This document shows, piece by piece, positions 37,271 through 46,698 of a DNA stretch of 64,000 nucleotides. The DNA lies in assembly GCA_036012125.1 (NCBI GenBank), contig DASCOS010000025.1, positions 86,741-150,740 on the forward strand, given 5' to 3'. The notes under the pieces are model-generated. The model searched no databases and was not told the origin of the DNA. It worked only from the letters and a program-made list of their open reading frames with translations. The position numbers and the translations under genes were made by a program. Every line of letters begins with the position of its first letter. Within the stretch, counting starts at the first letter, position 1. This DNA is from Vicinamibacterales bacterium (lineage in GTDB: Bacteria > Acidobacteriota > Vicinamibacteria > Vicinamibacterales > UBA823).

Positions 37271-37393
37271 CCCGTCAATATATCACGGACTTCTGTGTGA
37301 TAAGGATGCGTAAGCTGAGAGTTTGGGCCAGAAAATAATAAGTTCAAATCCTGCCCCCCATACCCAAAGAAGCTCGCCGCTTAGAATCTGGAA

Positions 37394-39430
37394 TCAGCCA
37401 GTTACCCTCATGGCGAGGAGTTGTTTATCCGTTGCGTCTCCAACGGTCGCCGTCAGCTCGATCAGATACTCGCCTGGTGCCAAACTTGAGAGCGGTAGGT
37501 CGAGCACGTAAGTTGAGGCAGCCGCCGGTGAGGGCTGAACTGGTAAATCCGCCATTGACTGACCACCGCGATTAAGAAGTTTAGCGGCCACATTCGGCTC
37601 GGACGAGCCCCGACTGTAGGCCTCAACACGGACCAACAGACGGTCGGTTCGCCTAAACTCGCGACCAGCTTCGGGTATCGGGTCAGGGTCGGCTCGCAAC
37701 TGACGCATCTCGAAAGCATTCTGCGCGCGAAACACCATCACTGACCCAAGCGATAGGTCAGTTGCCGTAAAATCCGGCACGACAAGGGTCATGACGTTAT
37801 CGTCAATCACCTGCTCGCTCACTCCGAGAACTGATATATCGAGACGTAAAGGCCCTGGTTCAGCCTCAAAAACCAACTGTTCAGGCTCAGCCATCCCACC
37901 GTCCGTAAGAACCGAGGGACTACTGGGAACCTCACCCTGAAAGAAGACCGTCCCGCCATCTCCACTAGCGGATAACCCGACCTGCACAGGCTCGTCTCGT
38001 CGCTGTCCGGGAACCCGAGGTGCTGGCCGCCAGACAAACCTCACCTGTGTAAGCCCATCGTCACCCCTGGTCATACCAATCCACGTCTGCACGAACCGCT
38101 GATTCCGCCGGGCGGTCAACAATGCAAGTGCTGTGTCAACTTCCGACGGTGGCTCAGGCGAAGAGCCAGAATCCTCGAGCCGGTTCACATCCTCTGGGGA
38201 TAGCGCCCAAAATCCAGGGCGCGCGCGCACCTCGACGTCACGCCCAGGCACTCGCACCTCAATCCTATGAAACTCACCGTCAGCTGGCATCTCCCTTGAG
38301 TTGTAACCGAGAAGATAATAGGTGCTTGCATCCCTAACCGCGCGCTGAAGACCTTCAGTGGGGTCGTTTTGATTCACGATCGCGTAGCCGTCTGTCGTGT
38401 CAGAGATCGATCGCAGGGTGCCAATCATGGCGCCCATCATCTCCCGGTCCGTGGTAAACCCGACCCCTTCATCCATACCAAACTCGAATGATGCAAGGCC
38501 CCGAGGATCCAGCGAGTAGATCGAGGTATTCGCTCGGTTTGCAGTATCAAACAGACGCTGTAAATCAGTCTGCAACGTAAGGTCCGCAGTCATCTGCATC
38601 GCCTGCTCCCGAGGATTACCACTCCCTACAAAAGGGTTCCGCATTCGGGGATCGGTAAACTGCGTTGCGTTGACGCCTCGTAACTGCGGAGGGAGAATAT
38701 TGGTGAAACCTTCGCTTACCAAGATCAACGACTTCCGGCCCTCCCGCAGACCTCCGAGGCGAGTAATCAGTGCTCGGAGACCCGTCAATGACACTTCGTT
38801 CCTGATCTGCTCGATCGTCGAGGGAGACGCGTGCATATAACTAGCCTCGAACCGGTTTTGTGGTTCGTAGTCATACTTGCGCCCCAGAAAATCTTCAATC
38901 GTCGCCACCACAGCTTCGTGATCACGAGTCATCTGCACGGCGTCTAATGGTGTGAGGGGATACATGACACCGATCATGTCAGTCGGCGCCAGTGTACGGA
39001 TAAACTTGATTATCGGCTCGCGGATTCGCAGGCTCGCGCCCTGACGCACGTGGTAATCATCAAGATAGATGGCAAACAGGCGCACGTCAGACCGTGCCGC
39101 TTCACGCTCCTCGTCGAACCTACTACGAATCGGCCGAACAGGTTCATCCGAAATGGTGGCAGGTGTAATCCGAACAAGCTGAAAAGTCTCGACGGTCTGT
39201 TGTAAATCATCCTCGTAGACTTCGAAGTCTTCGGCTGTCAGGTCAACGACGGGGTCATCGTTCTTATCGGTAACGATGACGTCGACCCTAACAAAGTTAA
39301 TTCCGGCACGAAACACCGGCTGCTGAGGTGCGTCCTGCTCAGCCTGTTCCTGCTGTGACGCCGCTTGACCCGGACCACCCAGACAGACCGTAAGCACTAG
39401 CACGACTGTCAGCAACAACCACCGTCTCAT
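37394..39430 (-). CDS. secreted VWFA-related protein (acidobacterial type)
   Basis: A 678-residue exported protein with signal peptide (1-24, LLLTVVLVLTVCLGGPGQA, cleavage about AAS/QQ). Then comes the hallmark segment FVRVDVIVTDKNDDPVVDLT plus EDFEVYEDD of VWFA-related acidobacterial proteins, and a von Willebrand A fold (about 112-350) with a degenerate MIDAS (IYLDDYHVR) and LILVSEGF. The C-terminal 300 residues are beta-rich. Such proteins are numerous in Acidobacteria and functionally uncharacterised; adhesion or surface sensing is a guess. It is the strongest lineage marker here. An extended -10 lies 69 bp upstream. Confidence 0.9.
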   Translation of the reverse strand: MRRWLLLTVVLVLTVCLGGPGQAASQQEQAEQDAPQQPVFRAGINFVRVDVIVTDKNDDPVVDLTAEDFEVYEDDLQQTVETFQLVRITPATISDEPVRPIRSRFDEEREAARSDVRLFAIYLDDYHVRQGASLRIREPIIKFIRTLAPTDMIGVMYPLTPLDAVQMTRDHEAVVATIEDFLGRKYDYEPQNRFEASYMHASPSTIEQIRNEVSLTGLRALITRLGGLREGRKSLILVSEGFTNILPPQLRGVNATQFTDPRMRNPFVGSGNPREQAMQMTADLTLQTDLQRLFDTANRANTSIYSLDPRGLASFEFGMDEGVGFTTDREMMGAMIGTLRSISDTTDGYAIVNQNDPTEGLQRAVRDASTYYLLGYNSREMPADGEFHRIEVRVPGRDVEVRARPGFWALSPEDVNRLEDSGSSPEPPSEVDTALALLTARRNQRFVQTWIGMTRGDDGLTQVRFVWRPAPRVPGQRRDEPVQVGLSASGDGGTVFFQGEVPSSPSVLTDGGMAEPEQLVFEAEPGPLRLDISVLGVSEQVIDDNVMTLVVPDFTATDLSLGSVMVFRAQNAFEMRQLRADPDPIPEAGREFRRTDRLLVRVEAYSRGSSEPNVAAKLLNRGGQSMADLPVQPSPAAASTYVLDLPLSSLAPGEYLIELTATVGDATDKQLLAMRVTG

Positions 39431-39498
39431 CGATCACTACCTTCGCGATCGTCCGCACTTAGCCAGATCACCAGCACGCTCCTGAGAAATATGACGAC

Positions 39499-39507
39499 AT
39501 GATAGCA
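39499..39507 (-). promoter_or_regulatory. extended -10 promoter of the VWFA gene
   Basis: TGC-TATCAT on the minus strand (39507-39499), an extended -10 with five of six -10 matches, 69 bp before ATG 39430. No clear -35. The acyl-CoA dehydrogenase gene starts 75 bp away on the other strand. Confidence 0.42.
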
Positions 39508-39582
39508 TCTTCGGACTGGCCGGCCGACGCGTGATGCGTAACGGCTCTCGGGTTTCCAACGGAACGAGTCGGACTCCTGCCC

Positions 39583-40743
39583 ATGACACCAAACACTCCA
39601 CGGGCGCTTACCACGCTTACGGAAGACGAATTACTTCTTCGCGAAAGCGTTCGTGCCTTCGCTGACACCGAAATACGGCCACAAGTGCACGAGATGGATA
39701 ACCGTCAGACTATTCCGAGGTCTTTGCTTGACGCTCTGTTCGCCTTGGGTGTCATGGGCGTAGAGATTCCTAATGAATTCGGTGGCGGTAACGCGAGCCT
39801 TTTTCACTCCGTTCTTGCTGTTGAAGCACTCTCGCGAGTCGATCCGTCGATTGGGGTCCTAGTCGACGTGCAGAACACACTCGTTATCAACGCTGTGCTT
39901 CGGTGGGGTGATGACGCGCTCAAATCAAGGTACCTTCCAAGGCTCGCATCGGACACGATTGGAGCTTATGCGCTCTCTGAGGCTTCTTCCGGAAGCGATG
40001 CGTTCGCCCTGAAAACCCGCGCCGTCCGACATAACAAGGACTTCGAACTCACCGGTCGGAAGCTCTGGATCACCAATGCTGCCGAGGCCGAACTCTTCAT
40101 CGTATTTGCCAACGTGAATCCCAGCGCCGGTTACCGTGGCATTACGGCATTCATCGTAGAGCGTCGAACACCCGGGCTCACCGTTGGTAAGAAAGAGGAT
40201 AAACTCGGGATTAGAGCAAGTAGTACTTGTGAATTGATTCTTGATGGTTGTTGCGTACCTGCCACTCAGGTGCTCGGCGAAGTTGGCAAGGGTTACAAGG
40301 TCGCCATCGAAACACTGAACGAGGGCCGTATTGGGATTGGTGCACAAATGATCGGATTGTCCGACGGAGCGCTTGGACATGCGATCGCCTACACGAAGGA
40401 ACGAAAACAGTTTGGACAACCTATAGCGGACTTCCAAGGCGTCCAGTTCCAGCTGGCTAGAGCTGCAACCGATCTTGAAGTAGCGCGCCTTGCTGTATAT
40501 AACGCAGCCCGACTACGCGATGCCGGCAAACCATTTCGGACAGAAGCCGCAATCTGTAAGCTATTTTCATCGGAGGTCGCAGAACGAGTCACGTCTCTCG
40601 CCGTGCAACTCTACGGCGGCTACGGCTATGTGAGGGACTACCCGGTCGAAAAACTTTACCGCGACGCCAAGATCGGTCAGATCTACGAAGGAACATCAAA
40701 TCTACAGCTACAGACAATTGCAAAGCAAATTCTTGAAAAATGA
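39583..40743 (+). CDS. acyl-CoA dehydrogenase, short/branched-chain type
   Basis: A 386-residue FAD flavoprotein oxidising acyl-CoA to 2-enoyl-CoA and passing electrons to ETF. It has VDVQNTLVINAVLRWG, GAYALSEASSGSDAFALKT, GRKLWITNAAEAELFIVFA and a C-terminal GGYGYVRDYPVEKLYRDAK. The catalytic base Glu is in IYEGTSNLQLQ, the position used by short- and medium-chain enzymes. The DVQNTL segment resembles 2-methyl-branched-chain (ACADSB-like) dehydrogenases, which would produce propionyl-CoA from isoleucine and so feed the mutase pathway. That substrate call is inference. Start ATG 39583; it stands alone between two minus-strand genes. Confidence 0.92.
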   Translation: MTPNTPRALTTLTEDELLLRESVRAFADTEIRPQVHEMDNRQTIPRSLLDALFALGVMGVEIPNEFGGGNASLFHSVLAVEALSRVDPSIGVLVDVQNTLVINAVLRWGDDALKSRYLPRLASDTIGAYALSEASSGSDAFALKTRAVRHNKDFELTGRKLWITNAAEAELFIVFANVNPSAGYRGITAFIVERRTPGLTVGKKEDKLGIRASSTCELILDGCCVPATQVLGEVGKGYKVAIETLNEGRIGIGAQMIGLSDGALGHAIAYTKERKQFGQPIADFQGVQFQLARAATDLEVARLAVYNAARLRDAGKPFRTEAAICKLFSSEVAERVTSLAVQLYGGYGYVRDYPVEKLYRDAKIGQIYEGTSNLQLQTIAKQILEK

Positions 40744-40831
40744 TATTGCGATTTATTCCCTGAGCCTTCTTTGAAGGAGTCGGGCGCCAGCATGTGTTGC
40801 CCTAAACACAGACAATGTGGGGATAAGCTAG

Positions 40832-41341
40832 CTAAGATTCACTTGTAAGTTTTGCGAAGACTGGCTTGAGTCTTTTAAGTGTTTCCTCAAGTGACTCGGG
40901 TAGAACACGCGATTCCCCCACCGAAGTCATAAAATTCGTATCACCTTCCCACCGTGGCACAACGTGCAGGTGAATGTGGTCAGCGATCCCCGCGCCTCCA
41001 GCCTGCCCCATGTTAATCCCAACATTCATGCCTTGGGGCTGGTACGCCTCAACGAGTACCAACTCGGAGAGACAAGTCAATTCCATGAGTTCAGCGCGTT
41101 CTTCAAGTGATGTTTCGGCTAGACTCGCTACGTGCCGTGACGGCACGATCATCAAATGACCGTTGTTGTAGGGGTATAGATTGAGAGTGACGTAACAGGT
41201 GTTACCACGAAACACAACGAGCGACGACTCATCCCCATCGGTGAGGGCCTCACAGAACACACAGCCTTGAGGACGCTCGGCGCCCGACACGTAAGCTAAT
41301 CTCCAGGGAGACCAAAGCCGATCCACGGAAAAACAAGACAA
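40832..41341 (-). CDS. HIT-family hydrolase/transferase
   Basis: Histidine-triad protein of about 165 residues that probably cleaves or phosphorolyses dinucleoside polyphosphates or nucleotidyl adducts. The triad HIHLHVVPRW is at the C-terminal side, and GCVFCEAL supplies the zinc-type Cys pair near 28-31, as in Ap4A-related bacterial HIT proteins. The reading frame opens at TTG 41341; GTG 41326 would start DRLWSPWRLAYVSG, the conserved family N-terminus, and may be the true start. It is the last gene of the long minus-strand run from uvrC. Confidence 0.88.
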   Translation of the reverse strand: MSCFSVDRLWSPWRLAYVSGAERPQGCVFCEALTDGDESSLVVFRGNTCYVTLNLYPYNNGHLMIVPSRHVASLAETSLEERAELMELTCLSELVLVEAYQPQGMNVGINMGQAGGAGIADHIHLHVVPRWEGDTNFMTSVGESRVLPESLEETLKRLKPVFAKLTSES

Positions 41342-41370
41342 TGTCGACGCCGCAGGGGCCAGCGTCGGGG

Positions 41371-41712
41371 TTAATATCGAGACGACGTCGAATCCACCTC
41401 AGATACCGACGGTGCACTCTGTGGAACAGAATCTACGGACTGGTTAATAAGTTCCTTCAGCTCCTTGCCGGGCTTAAAGTAAGGCACTTTCTTCGGCGGC
41501 ACATCGACTTTATCACCGGTCTTAGGATTACGCCCCTTCCGTGGTTCGCGTTGGCGGAGCCTAAAACTACCGAACCCACGTAACTCAATTTTCTCGGCGC
41601 GATGCAACGCGGTAATGATGCTCTCAAAAACCGTGTCGACGATAACTTCAGAATGCTTTTTCGTGAGATCAGACGCCTGAGAGACCTCTTCGACAAGCTC
41701 CGCCTTGGTCAT
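41371..41712 (-). CDS. HU/IHF-family DNA-binding protein
   Basis: Nucleoid protein of 113 residues. MTKAELVEEVSQASDLTKK starts the dimerisation helices; IELRGFGSFRLRQREPRKGRN with GRNPKTGD forms the DNA-embracing arm with its Pro; VPYFKPGKELKELIN ends the core. A 20-residue polar tail (SVPQSAPSVSEVDSTSSRY) is unusual. The arm reads like IHF-beta/HU of Acidobacteria and Deltaproteobacteria. ATG 41712 follows a G6 stretch 4 nt upstream; GTG 41724 is in frame. It lies downstream of rpsA, as ihfB does in many genomes. Confidence 0.92.
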   Translation of the reverse strand: MTKAELVEEVSQASDLTKKHSEVIVDTVFESIITALHRAEKIELRGFGSFRLRQREPRKGRNPKTGDKVDVPPKKVPYFKPGKELKELINQSVDSVPQSAPSVSEVDSTSSRY

Positions 41713-41770
41713 ATTGCCCCCCACTCACCGTACGGTAGCCGCACGTCGCTCGCGGTGGCGATTGACATTC

Positions 41771-43534
41771 TCACTGGCTCCGTTTCATGTGATCACCAAG
41801 AGTCACCTCCGGTGAACCACTAGAAGTACTGTAGTCTTCCCAATCGTGCTCTTCACCGGACTTCAGCGCACGAATACTCAAACCAATTTTCCGATCGGTT
41901 GGACTCAACTTAATGATTCTCATCGCATAGGACTGACCTACCTGAAGCTCAACCTTATCCTCACCGTGGGTATCATCGAATTCCGACACATGGATGAGTC
42001 CTTCGATACCATCAACGAGCTTCACAAATGCACCAAAGTTCGTCATTCGCACTATCTCACCATCGACCACCTCACCGGCTTTATGATTCGCAAAAAACTC
42101 GTCCCAGGCATCAGTGGATAATTGCTTAAGGCCTAGTGATAAACGCTGGTTCTCAGCATCTACATTCAGCACCACGACCTCAACCTCATCACCTTTCTTC
42201 AACGCCTCGGATGGATGTTTTAAATGCTTATCCCAAGACATGTCAGAGATATGGATGAGTCCATCAATGCCCTCCTCGACCTCAACGAACGCTCCAAACT
42301 CGGTGAGGTTACGAACCGCGCCAGTAATTTTCCCACCCACTGGATATTTCTCAACGAGCTCAAGCCAGGGATTTGCGCCTGCCTGCTTTAACCCTAAAGA
42401 AATTCGACGCGCTTGCGAATCGACGCCAAGCACCATCGTTTCCACAGAGTCACCAACGCTAAGTATCTTCGACGGATGCTTTATGCGCTTACTCCAGGAT
42501 ATCTCAGAGACATGAATCAATCCCTCAATTCCAGGTTCCAGTTCCACAAACGCACCGTAGTCAGTGAGGCTAACGACTTTACCACTGACTCGGTTACCTG
42601 CCGGATACTGGTCGCCCACAGATGTCCAAGGATCTGGAGCCAATTGCTTGTAACCCAAAGACACCCGCTCAGTCTCCAGATCAAACTTAAGCACGATCAC
42701 ATCAGCTTCGTCGCCAACCTTGAACAGCTCTGACGGATGCGACACGCGGCCCCACGACATGTCTGTGATGTGGAGAAGGCCGTCGATGCCCCCTAGATCG
42801 ATAAACGCCCCGTAATCTGTAATATTCTTGACAACGCCGTGCAGTACCTTGCCTTCGGAAAGCTTGGTCAGTGTTTCGGTCTTCTTTTCCGCGTTCTCTT
42901 CTTCAAGGAGCGCTTTCCGTGACAGCACGATGTTACCGCGCTTCTTATTAACCTTGATCACACGCATGCGAAGCTCTTGACCTCGTAAAGAATCAAGGTT
43001 CCTTACCGGACGCACGTCTATCTGCGAACCTGGAAGAAAAGCACGAACGCCGATATCCACAGCAAGACCACCCTTGATCCGCTCGATGACGCGACCGATT
43101 ACGACCTTGCGCTCGGCATAGGCCGTTTCGACCTCGTCCCAGATTTTCATCTTCTCGGCATTTTCACGCGAGAGGACTACATGGCCATTACGGTCTTCGG
43201 TGCGTTCGAGCAGCACATCGACCAAGTCGCCAGCTTGGACCGTCACTTCACCATTTTCGTTACGGAATTCGTCGACAGAGATCATCCCTTCAGACTTGTA
43301 GCCAACATCGACGACTACTTCCGAATCAGATACTTTGAGAACAGTACCTTTGACAACTTCACCTTCAGCGATATTCCGAAAACTGCTATCGTAAAGTTCA
43401 ACTAAACGAGCATATTCCTGAGGGTCCATCGCCGGTTCATCTGTCTGAACGGTATCCCCACCGGAGTCCAAGGCCGCCTTACTGTCATCTCCTGACTTGG
43501 GTTCTATCTTGACTGTCTCATCCGCAATCGCCAT
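41771..43534 (-). CDS. rpsA: 30S ribosomal protein S1
   Basis: A 587-residue protein of six S1 RNA-binding repeats (roughly 50-118, 135-200, 220-290, 305-375, 392-462, 479-549). Repeats 3-6 carry the near-identical cores DYGAFIDLGGIDGLLHITDM, DYGAFVELEPGIEGLIHVSE, EFGAFVEVEEGIDGLIHISD and NFGAFVKLVDGIEGLIHVSE. It binds mRNA on the small subunit and helps initiation. An acidic N-terminal leader precedes repeat 1. ATG 43534 has AGGAGG 12 nt upstream, rather far. Its own promoter is predicted at 43639-43668; cmk lies upstream, as in many bacteria. Confidence 0.96.
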   Translation of the reverse strand: MAIADETVKIEPKSGDDSKAALDSGGDTVQTDEPAMDPQEYARLVELYDSSFRNIAEGEVVKGTVLKVSDSEVVVDVGYKSEGMISVDEFRNENGEVTVQAGDLVDVLLERTEDRNGHVVLSRENAEKMKIWDEVETAYAERKVVIGRVIERIKGGLAVDIGVRAFLPGSQIDVRPVRNLDSLRGQELRMRVIKVNKKRGNIVLSRKALLEEENAEKKTETLTKLSEGKVLHGVVKNITDYGAFIDLGGIDGLLHITDMSWGRVSHPSELFKVGDEADVIVLKFDLETERVSLGYKQLAPDPWTSVGDQYPAGNRVSGKVVSLTDYGAFVELEPGIEGLIHVSEISWSKRIKHPSKILSVGDSVETMVLGVDSQARRISLGLKQAGANPWLELVEKYPVGGKITGAVRNLTEFGAFVEVEEGIDGLIHISDMSWDKHLKHPSEALKKGDEVEVVVLNVDAENQRLSLGLKQLSTDAWDEFFANHKAGEVVDGEIVRMTNFGAFVKLVDGIEGLIHVSEFDDTHGEDKVELQVGQSYAMRIIKLSPTDRKIGLSIRALKSGEEHDWEDYSTSSGSPEVTLGDHMKRSQ

Positions 43535-43638
43535 CTATATTCCGATCCTCCTAACATGAGAATATCCCGGCGGCCACCTTACACATTACGCGACACCACA
43601 CGCTCAGCGAGGGTCACCAACTTCGGCATAAGATACAG

Positions 43639-43668
43639 ACTGTACGATACTTAGCGCTCGTCAGTCAA
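43639..43668 (-). promoter_or_regulatory. promoter of rpsA
   Basis: TTGACT (43668-43663), 18-nt spacer, TACAGT (43644-43639) on the minus strand, about 105 bp before the rpsA start, inside the 218-bp gap after cmk. The long leader leaves room for autogenous control by S1, but no specific structure was identified. Confidence 0.6.
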
Positions 43669-43752
43669 GCAGCCAGCACGTTCAAAACAAAGGTTAGTGG
43701 AAGAAAATTCAGGGCACAACTCAACGAAAAAACGATGGCCAATTCCGGTGAG

Positions 43753-44445
43753 CTAGCGTTCGTCCTTGGACACCGAGGCGCCTAGTTTGAAACGGACCAG
43801 TGACAAAACTCGCTTCACTACATCATCAATTGGTATACCCGTGGTGTCGATACGTTCTGCATCCAATGCGAGTTTCAGCGGTGAAACTTCACGTGTTCGA
43901 TCAGAGGCATCTCGTGCTTCAAGTGCACTCGCTACGCCAACTAGGTCAGCATTTCGACTACTGGTGTGTGCACAATCAGCTGCTCGACGGCGGGCTCTTT
44001 CTGAAGGCGTAGCATCTAGATAAATCTTGACCGCGGCCTCAGGAAAGACGACAGTTCCAATGTCTCGCCCTTCCATCACAAGCTTCCCAGGCTCGCCAAT
44101 GGCGCGCTGCCGTCCAACAAGCACCTGCCGAACAGCCAGAATTCGAGCCACTAATGCCGCTGCGACGTCGGTTTCCGGTGTTCGGATCAACTCAGTCACG
44201 TCATGCCCGCTGACGACCATACGGTCACCATCCAGGTCAAACTCGGCCGATCGAGCCACGGTTTCAACGGCTGACTCGTCAGCTAAATCAATACCATTGT
44301 AGGTTGCCAGCCAAGCAACCGCTCGGTACATCGCACCAGTATCGACATGTCGGTAGCCAAGTTCGTGCGCGAGCGCGCGCGCTACCGTTCCCTTTCCAGC
44401 ACCCGATGGCCCGTCAATCGCAATAATAGTTTCGTTTTTCGGCAT
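43753..44445 (-). CDS. cmk: cytidylate kinase
   Basis: P-loop nucleoside monophosphate kinase phosphorylating CMP and dCMP. Walker A GPSGAGKGTVAR at 12-23, then RHVDTGAMYRAVAW and the NMP-binding insert, VMEGRDIGTVVFPEA with the catalytic Arg-Asp pair, and the lid IYLDATPSERARRR. 230 residues, the usual length. It lies 9 bp downstream of rluB and upstream of rpsA, a widespread order. Confidence 0.95.
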   Translation of the reverse strand: MPKNETIIAIDGPSGAGKGTVARALAHELGYRHVDTGAMYRAVAWLATYNGIDLADESAVETVARSAEFDLDGDRMVVSGHDVTELIRTPETDVAAALVARILAVRQVLVGRQRAIGEPGKLVMEGRDIGTVVFPEAAVKIYLDATPSERARRRAADCAHTSSRNADLVGVASALEARDASDRTREVSPLKLALDAERIDTTGIPIDDVVKRVLSLVRFKLGASVSKDER

Positions 44446-44454
44446 TGACGTCTA

Positions 44455-45213
44455 TCACGAGAGATGTTTCGTTTCGTTCTCCGATGCACGGTGCAACGCT
44501 TTGATTTCTCGATGAGTAAGTTCTCGGTACTGACCAACCTTAAGCCGTCGATCACGCAACGGACCAATCTGGACTCGCCGCAGCCGGACAACCGGGTGGC
44601 CGATAGCCTCACACATCTTCCGCACCTGCCGGTGGCGGCCTTCGTGAACCGAGATCGCAACTAACGCTTCACCGCCTTTGGCGTTCCGCCATCGTCGTAT
44701 TACTCGAACTACAGCCGGTACCGAAAATCGACCGTTAATCCGTACACCACGGCGTAGCCTCGCTAACTTAGCGACCGTCGGCACACCCCGTACGCGAACT
44801 TCATAAACCCGTTCAACACCATACCGAGGATGCATCAACCGAGCGGCGAGTTCACCGTCGTTCGTCAGTAGAAGTAACCCTTCCGACTCGTAGTCAAGCC
44901 GGCCGACCGGATAGACATAAACCCGCACTCGTGTGATCAGGTCTAACACTGTGCGGCGCCCCTGCGGGTCCGAGCGGGTGGTGACGTAACCCCTCGGTTT
45001 ATGCAATAGGAAATATCGTCGCCGGACCGCCATCGAAACTCGCTGTCCGTCCACACGGATTTCGTCGACCACGGAATCGGCTCTTGTCCCCAGGGTCGTT
45101 ACAACCTTCCCATTGACACTCACACGGCCGGCCTTTATGAGTCGTTCCGCAGCTCTCCGGGAAGAGATGCCAGCAGTCGACAGTAATTTCTGAAGACGGG
45201 TCGCTTGAGGCAT
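44455..45213 (-). CDS. rluB: rRNA pseudouridine synthase, RluB/RsuA family
   Basis: A 252-residue enzyme converting a uridine in 16S or 23S rRNA to pseudouridine. An N-terminal S4 RNA-binding domain (TRLQKLLSTAGISSRRAAERLI) is followed by the synthase domain with catalytic Asp in VGRLDYESEGLLLLTNDG. VHEGRHRQVRKMCEAIGHPV supports the RsuA/RluB/RluE/RluF subfamily. Location next to scpB is the usual place of rluB, hence the name; the modified position is not proven. The C-terminus has a short basic tail. Confidence 0.9.
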   Translation of the reverse strand: MPQATRLQKLLSTAGISSRRAAERLIKAGRVSVNGKVVTTLGTRADSVVDEIRVDGQRVSMAVRRRYFLLHKPRGYVTTRSDPQGRRTVLDLITRVRVYVYPVGRLDYESEGLLLLTNDGELAARLMHPRYGVERVYEVRVRGVPTVAKLARLRRGVRINGRFSVPAVVRVIRRWRNAKGGEALVAISVHEGRHRQVRKMCEAIGHPVVRLRRVQIGPLRDRRLKVGQYRELTHREIKALHRASENETKHLS

Positions 45214-45222
45214 CGGAGCCGG

Positions 45223-45864
45223 TCAGTGCACCTGCTCCTCTTCGACACTACCGGCCTCAGACTCAACCGAGCTCGTGTCGCTTGGCACCGCTATGCCCTG
45301 TTCAGGGTCGGTCGGCGCAGAAAGTTCGTGCGGTAAGTTAAGACCAAGGGCCTCAGCCATATCCTCGACCTTTGGCAAATCATCGAGACCGCTAAGGCCA
45401 AAACGATTGAGAAATTCTTGAGTTGTCGCATACAAGAACGGTCGACCGATCACCCGTTTACGTCCAACGACCTTCACCAAGCGCCGATCGACCAATGTGC
45501 CAATCACTCCGGCCGTGTTCACGCCACGAATCTCTGATATCTCTGGTGCTGTCACCGGCTGCTTATAAGCAATGACTGCGAGTGTTTCGAGCGCTTGCAC
45601 AGAGAGACGCTGCGTACTACGCTCGTGAAATAGGCGTCGAATCCATTCGTGAAATTCAGGTCGCGTTACGATCTGGAACCCTCCGGCCACCTCGACAAGG
45701 TGCAGACCACCGGACTGCTCGTACTGTTCACGAACCGCTTCCAATGCTGCTTCCACGTCTTCTTGTGGTTCACTATCGAGCAGTTTGTAGAGTGTCTTCC
45801 GCGTCAGTGGCTCTGGCGATGCAAAGACCAGTGCCTCCACAAGGGCCTTTAGATCGTCAGCCAA
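45223..45864 (-). CDS. scpB: segregation and condensation protein B
   Basis: A 213-residue winged-helix kleisin-interacting protein that works with ScpA and SMC in chromosome segregation. Paired winged helices are visible: ALVEALVFASPEPLTRKTLY and RLSVQALETLAVIAYKQPVT plus EISEIRGVNTAGVIGTLVDR, then RPFLYATTQEFLNRFGL. An acidic tail ends the protein. The start is TTG 45864, with GGGGAAGAG just upstream, a strong ribosome site. It follows scpA by 19 bp. Confidence 0.95.
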   Translation of the reverse strand: MADDLKALVEALVFASPEPLTRKTLYKLLDSEPQEDVEAALEAVREQYEQSGGLHLVEVAGGFQIVTRPEFHEWIRRLFHERSTQRLSVQALETLAVIAYKQPVTAPEISEIRGVNTAGVIGTLVDRRLVKVVGRKRVIGRPFLYATTQEFLNRFGLSGLDDLPKVEDMAEALGLNLPHELSAPTDPEQGIAVPSDTSSVESEAGSVEEEQVH

Positions 45865-45883
45865 ACTCTTCCCCTTCGCTGCG

Positions 45884-46684
45884 TCATGTCTTCGGATCGT
45901 CCGTAGGTGATGATGCGTCTAAGGATTGCGACCGTCTGTATACACGAATTGGTCCAAATGCGCCGCTCTGAAACACCCTGACGAGCTTTAGTCTAATCAT
46001 CTCAAGTAGTGCGAGAAACGTCGTAATTAGCCCCAACCGAGACGTCACATCACCGAACAGTTCTTCGAACCCGCATGCTTCTGCCTCCGATAGAATCGCC
46101 ATCAATTGTTCTATACGGGTCTCAATCGAGATGTACTCAACTGGCAGCGACAGCGCTGGACGGTCCTTCGCACGATGGACCACGGACTGAAACGCTGTCA
46201 GTAAACTAAATAGGTCAACCTCAAGTTCTGGTTCGTATGAGTCTCCGGCAATGTTGGCGACCCGTTCGTCGGGCCTGCCCCACTGCGCACCACGCACCGT
46301 CTGACGCTCGTGAAGCATTCCAGCAGCAGCCTTAAATTTTTCATGTTCAAGCAATCGACGCATGAGGGCTTCGCGTGGATCCTCCTCGGGCTCGTTTTCC
46401 CCTGGGTCTGGCCGGGGCAACAACATCTTCGACTTAATATGGATGAGCGTCGCAGCCATTAGAAGAAACTCGCCCGCTGTGTCGAGATCTAGTTCCCGCA
46501 TAATCGCTAGATAGTCAAGATATTGATCTGTAATAGGCACAATAGGAATATCCTGAATGTTGAGTTCGTTCTTCCGAATCAAAAAAAGCAGGAGATCGAG
46601 CGGCCCCTCAAAGTTGTCGAGCTTAACGGGGTAGGCTTCGACGATCGATTCGAAATCGGTCGGATATCCCATAGCCTCAGCCAC
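45884..46684 (-). CDS. scpA: segregation and condensation protein A (kleisin)
   Basis: A 266-residue kleisin bridging the SMC heads. The N-terminal domain VKLDNFEGPLDLLLFLIRKN plus ITDQYLDYL and AGEFLLMAATLIHIKSKMLLP is unmistakable. A variable acidic linker (GENEPEEDPREA) and a C-terminal winged helix (RLGLITTFLALLEMIRLKLV) follow. The frame opens at GTG 46684; ATG 46672 is an alternative. It lies 14 bp downstream of trpS. Confidence 0.95.
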   Translation of the reverse strand: MAEAMGYPTDFESIVEAYPVKLDNFEGPLDLLLFLIRKNELNIQDIPIVPITDQYLDYLAIMRELDLDTAGEFLLMAATLIHIKSKMLLPRPDPGENEPEEDPREALMRRLLEHEKFKAAAGMLHERQTVRGAQWGRPDERVANIAGDSYEPELEVDLFSLLTAFQSVVHRAKDRPALSLPVEYISIETRIEQLMAILSEAEACGFEELFGDVTSRLGLITTFLALLEMIRLKLVRVFQSGAFGPIRVYRRSQSLDASSPTDDPKT

Positions 46685-46698
46685 AACACTTCAACATT

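Noticed and set aside
40744..40831. Terminator after the acyl-CoA dehydrogenase gene
   Set aside because: Only a 5-bp CCTTC/GAAGG hairpin with a 3-nt loop and no T-tract; too weak to call.
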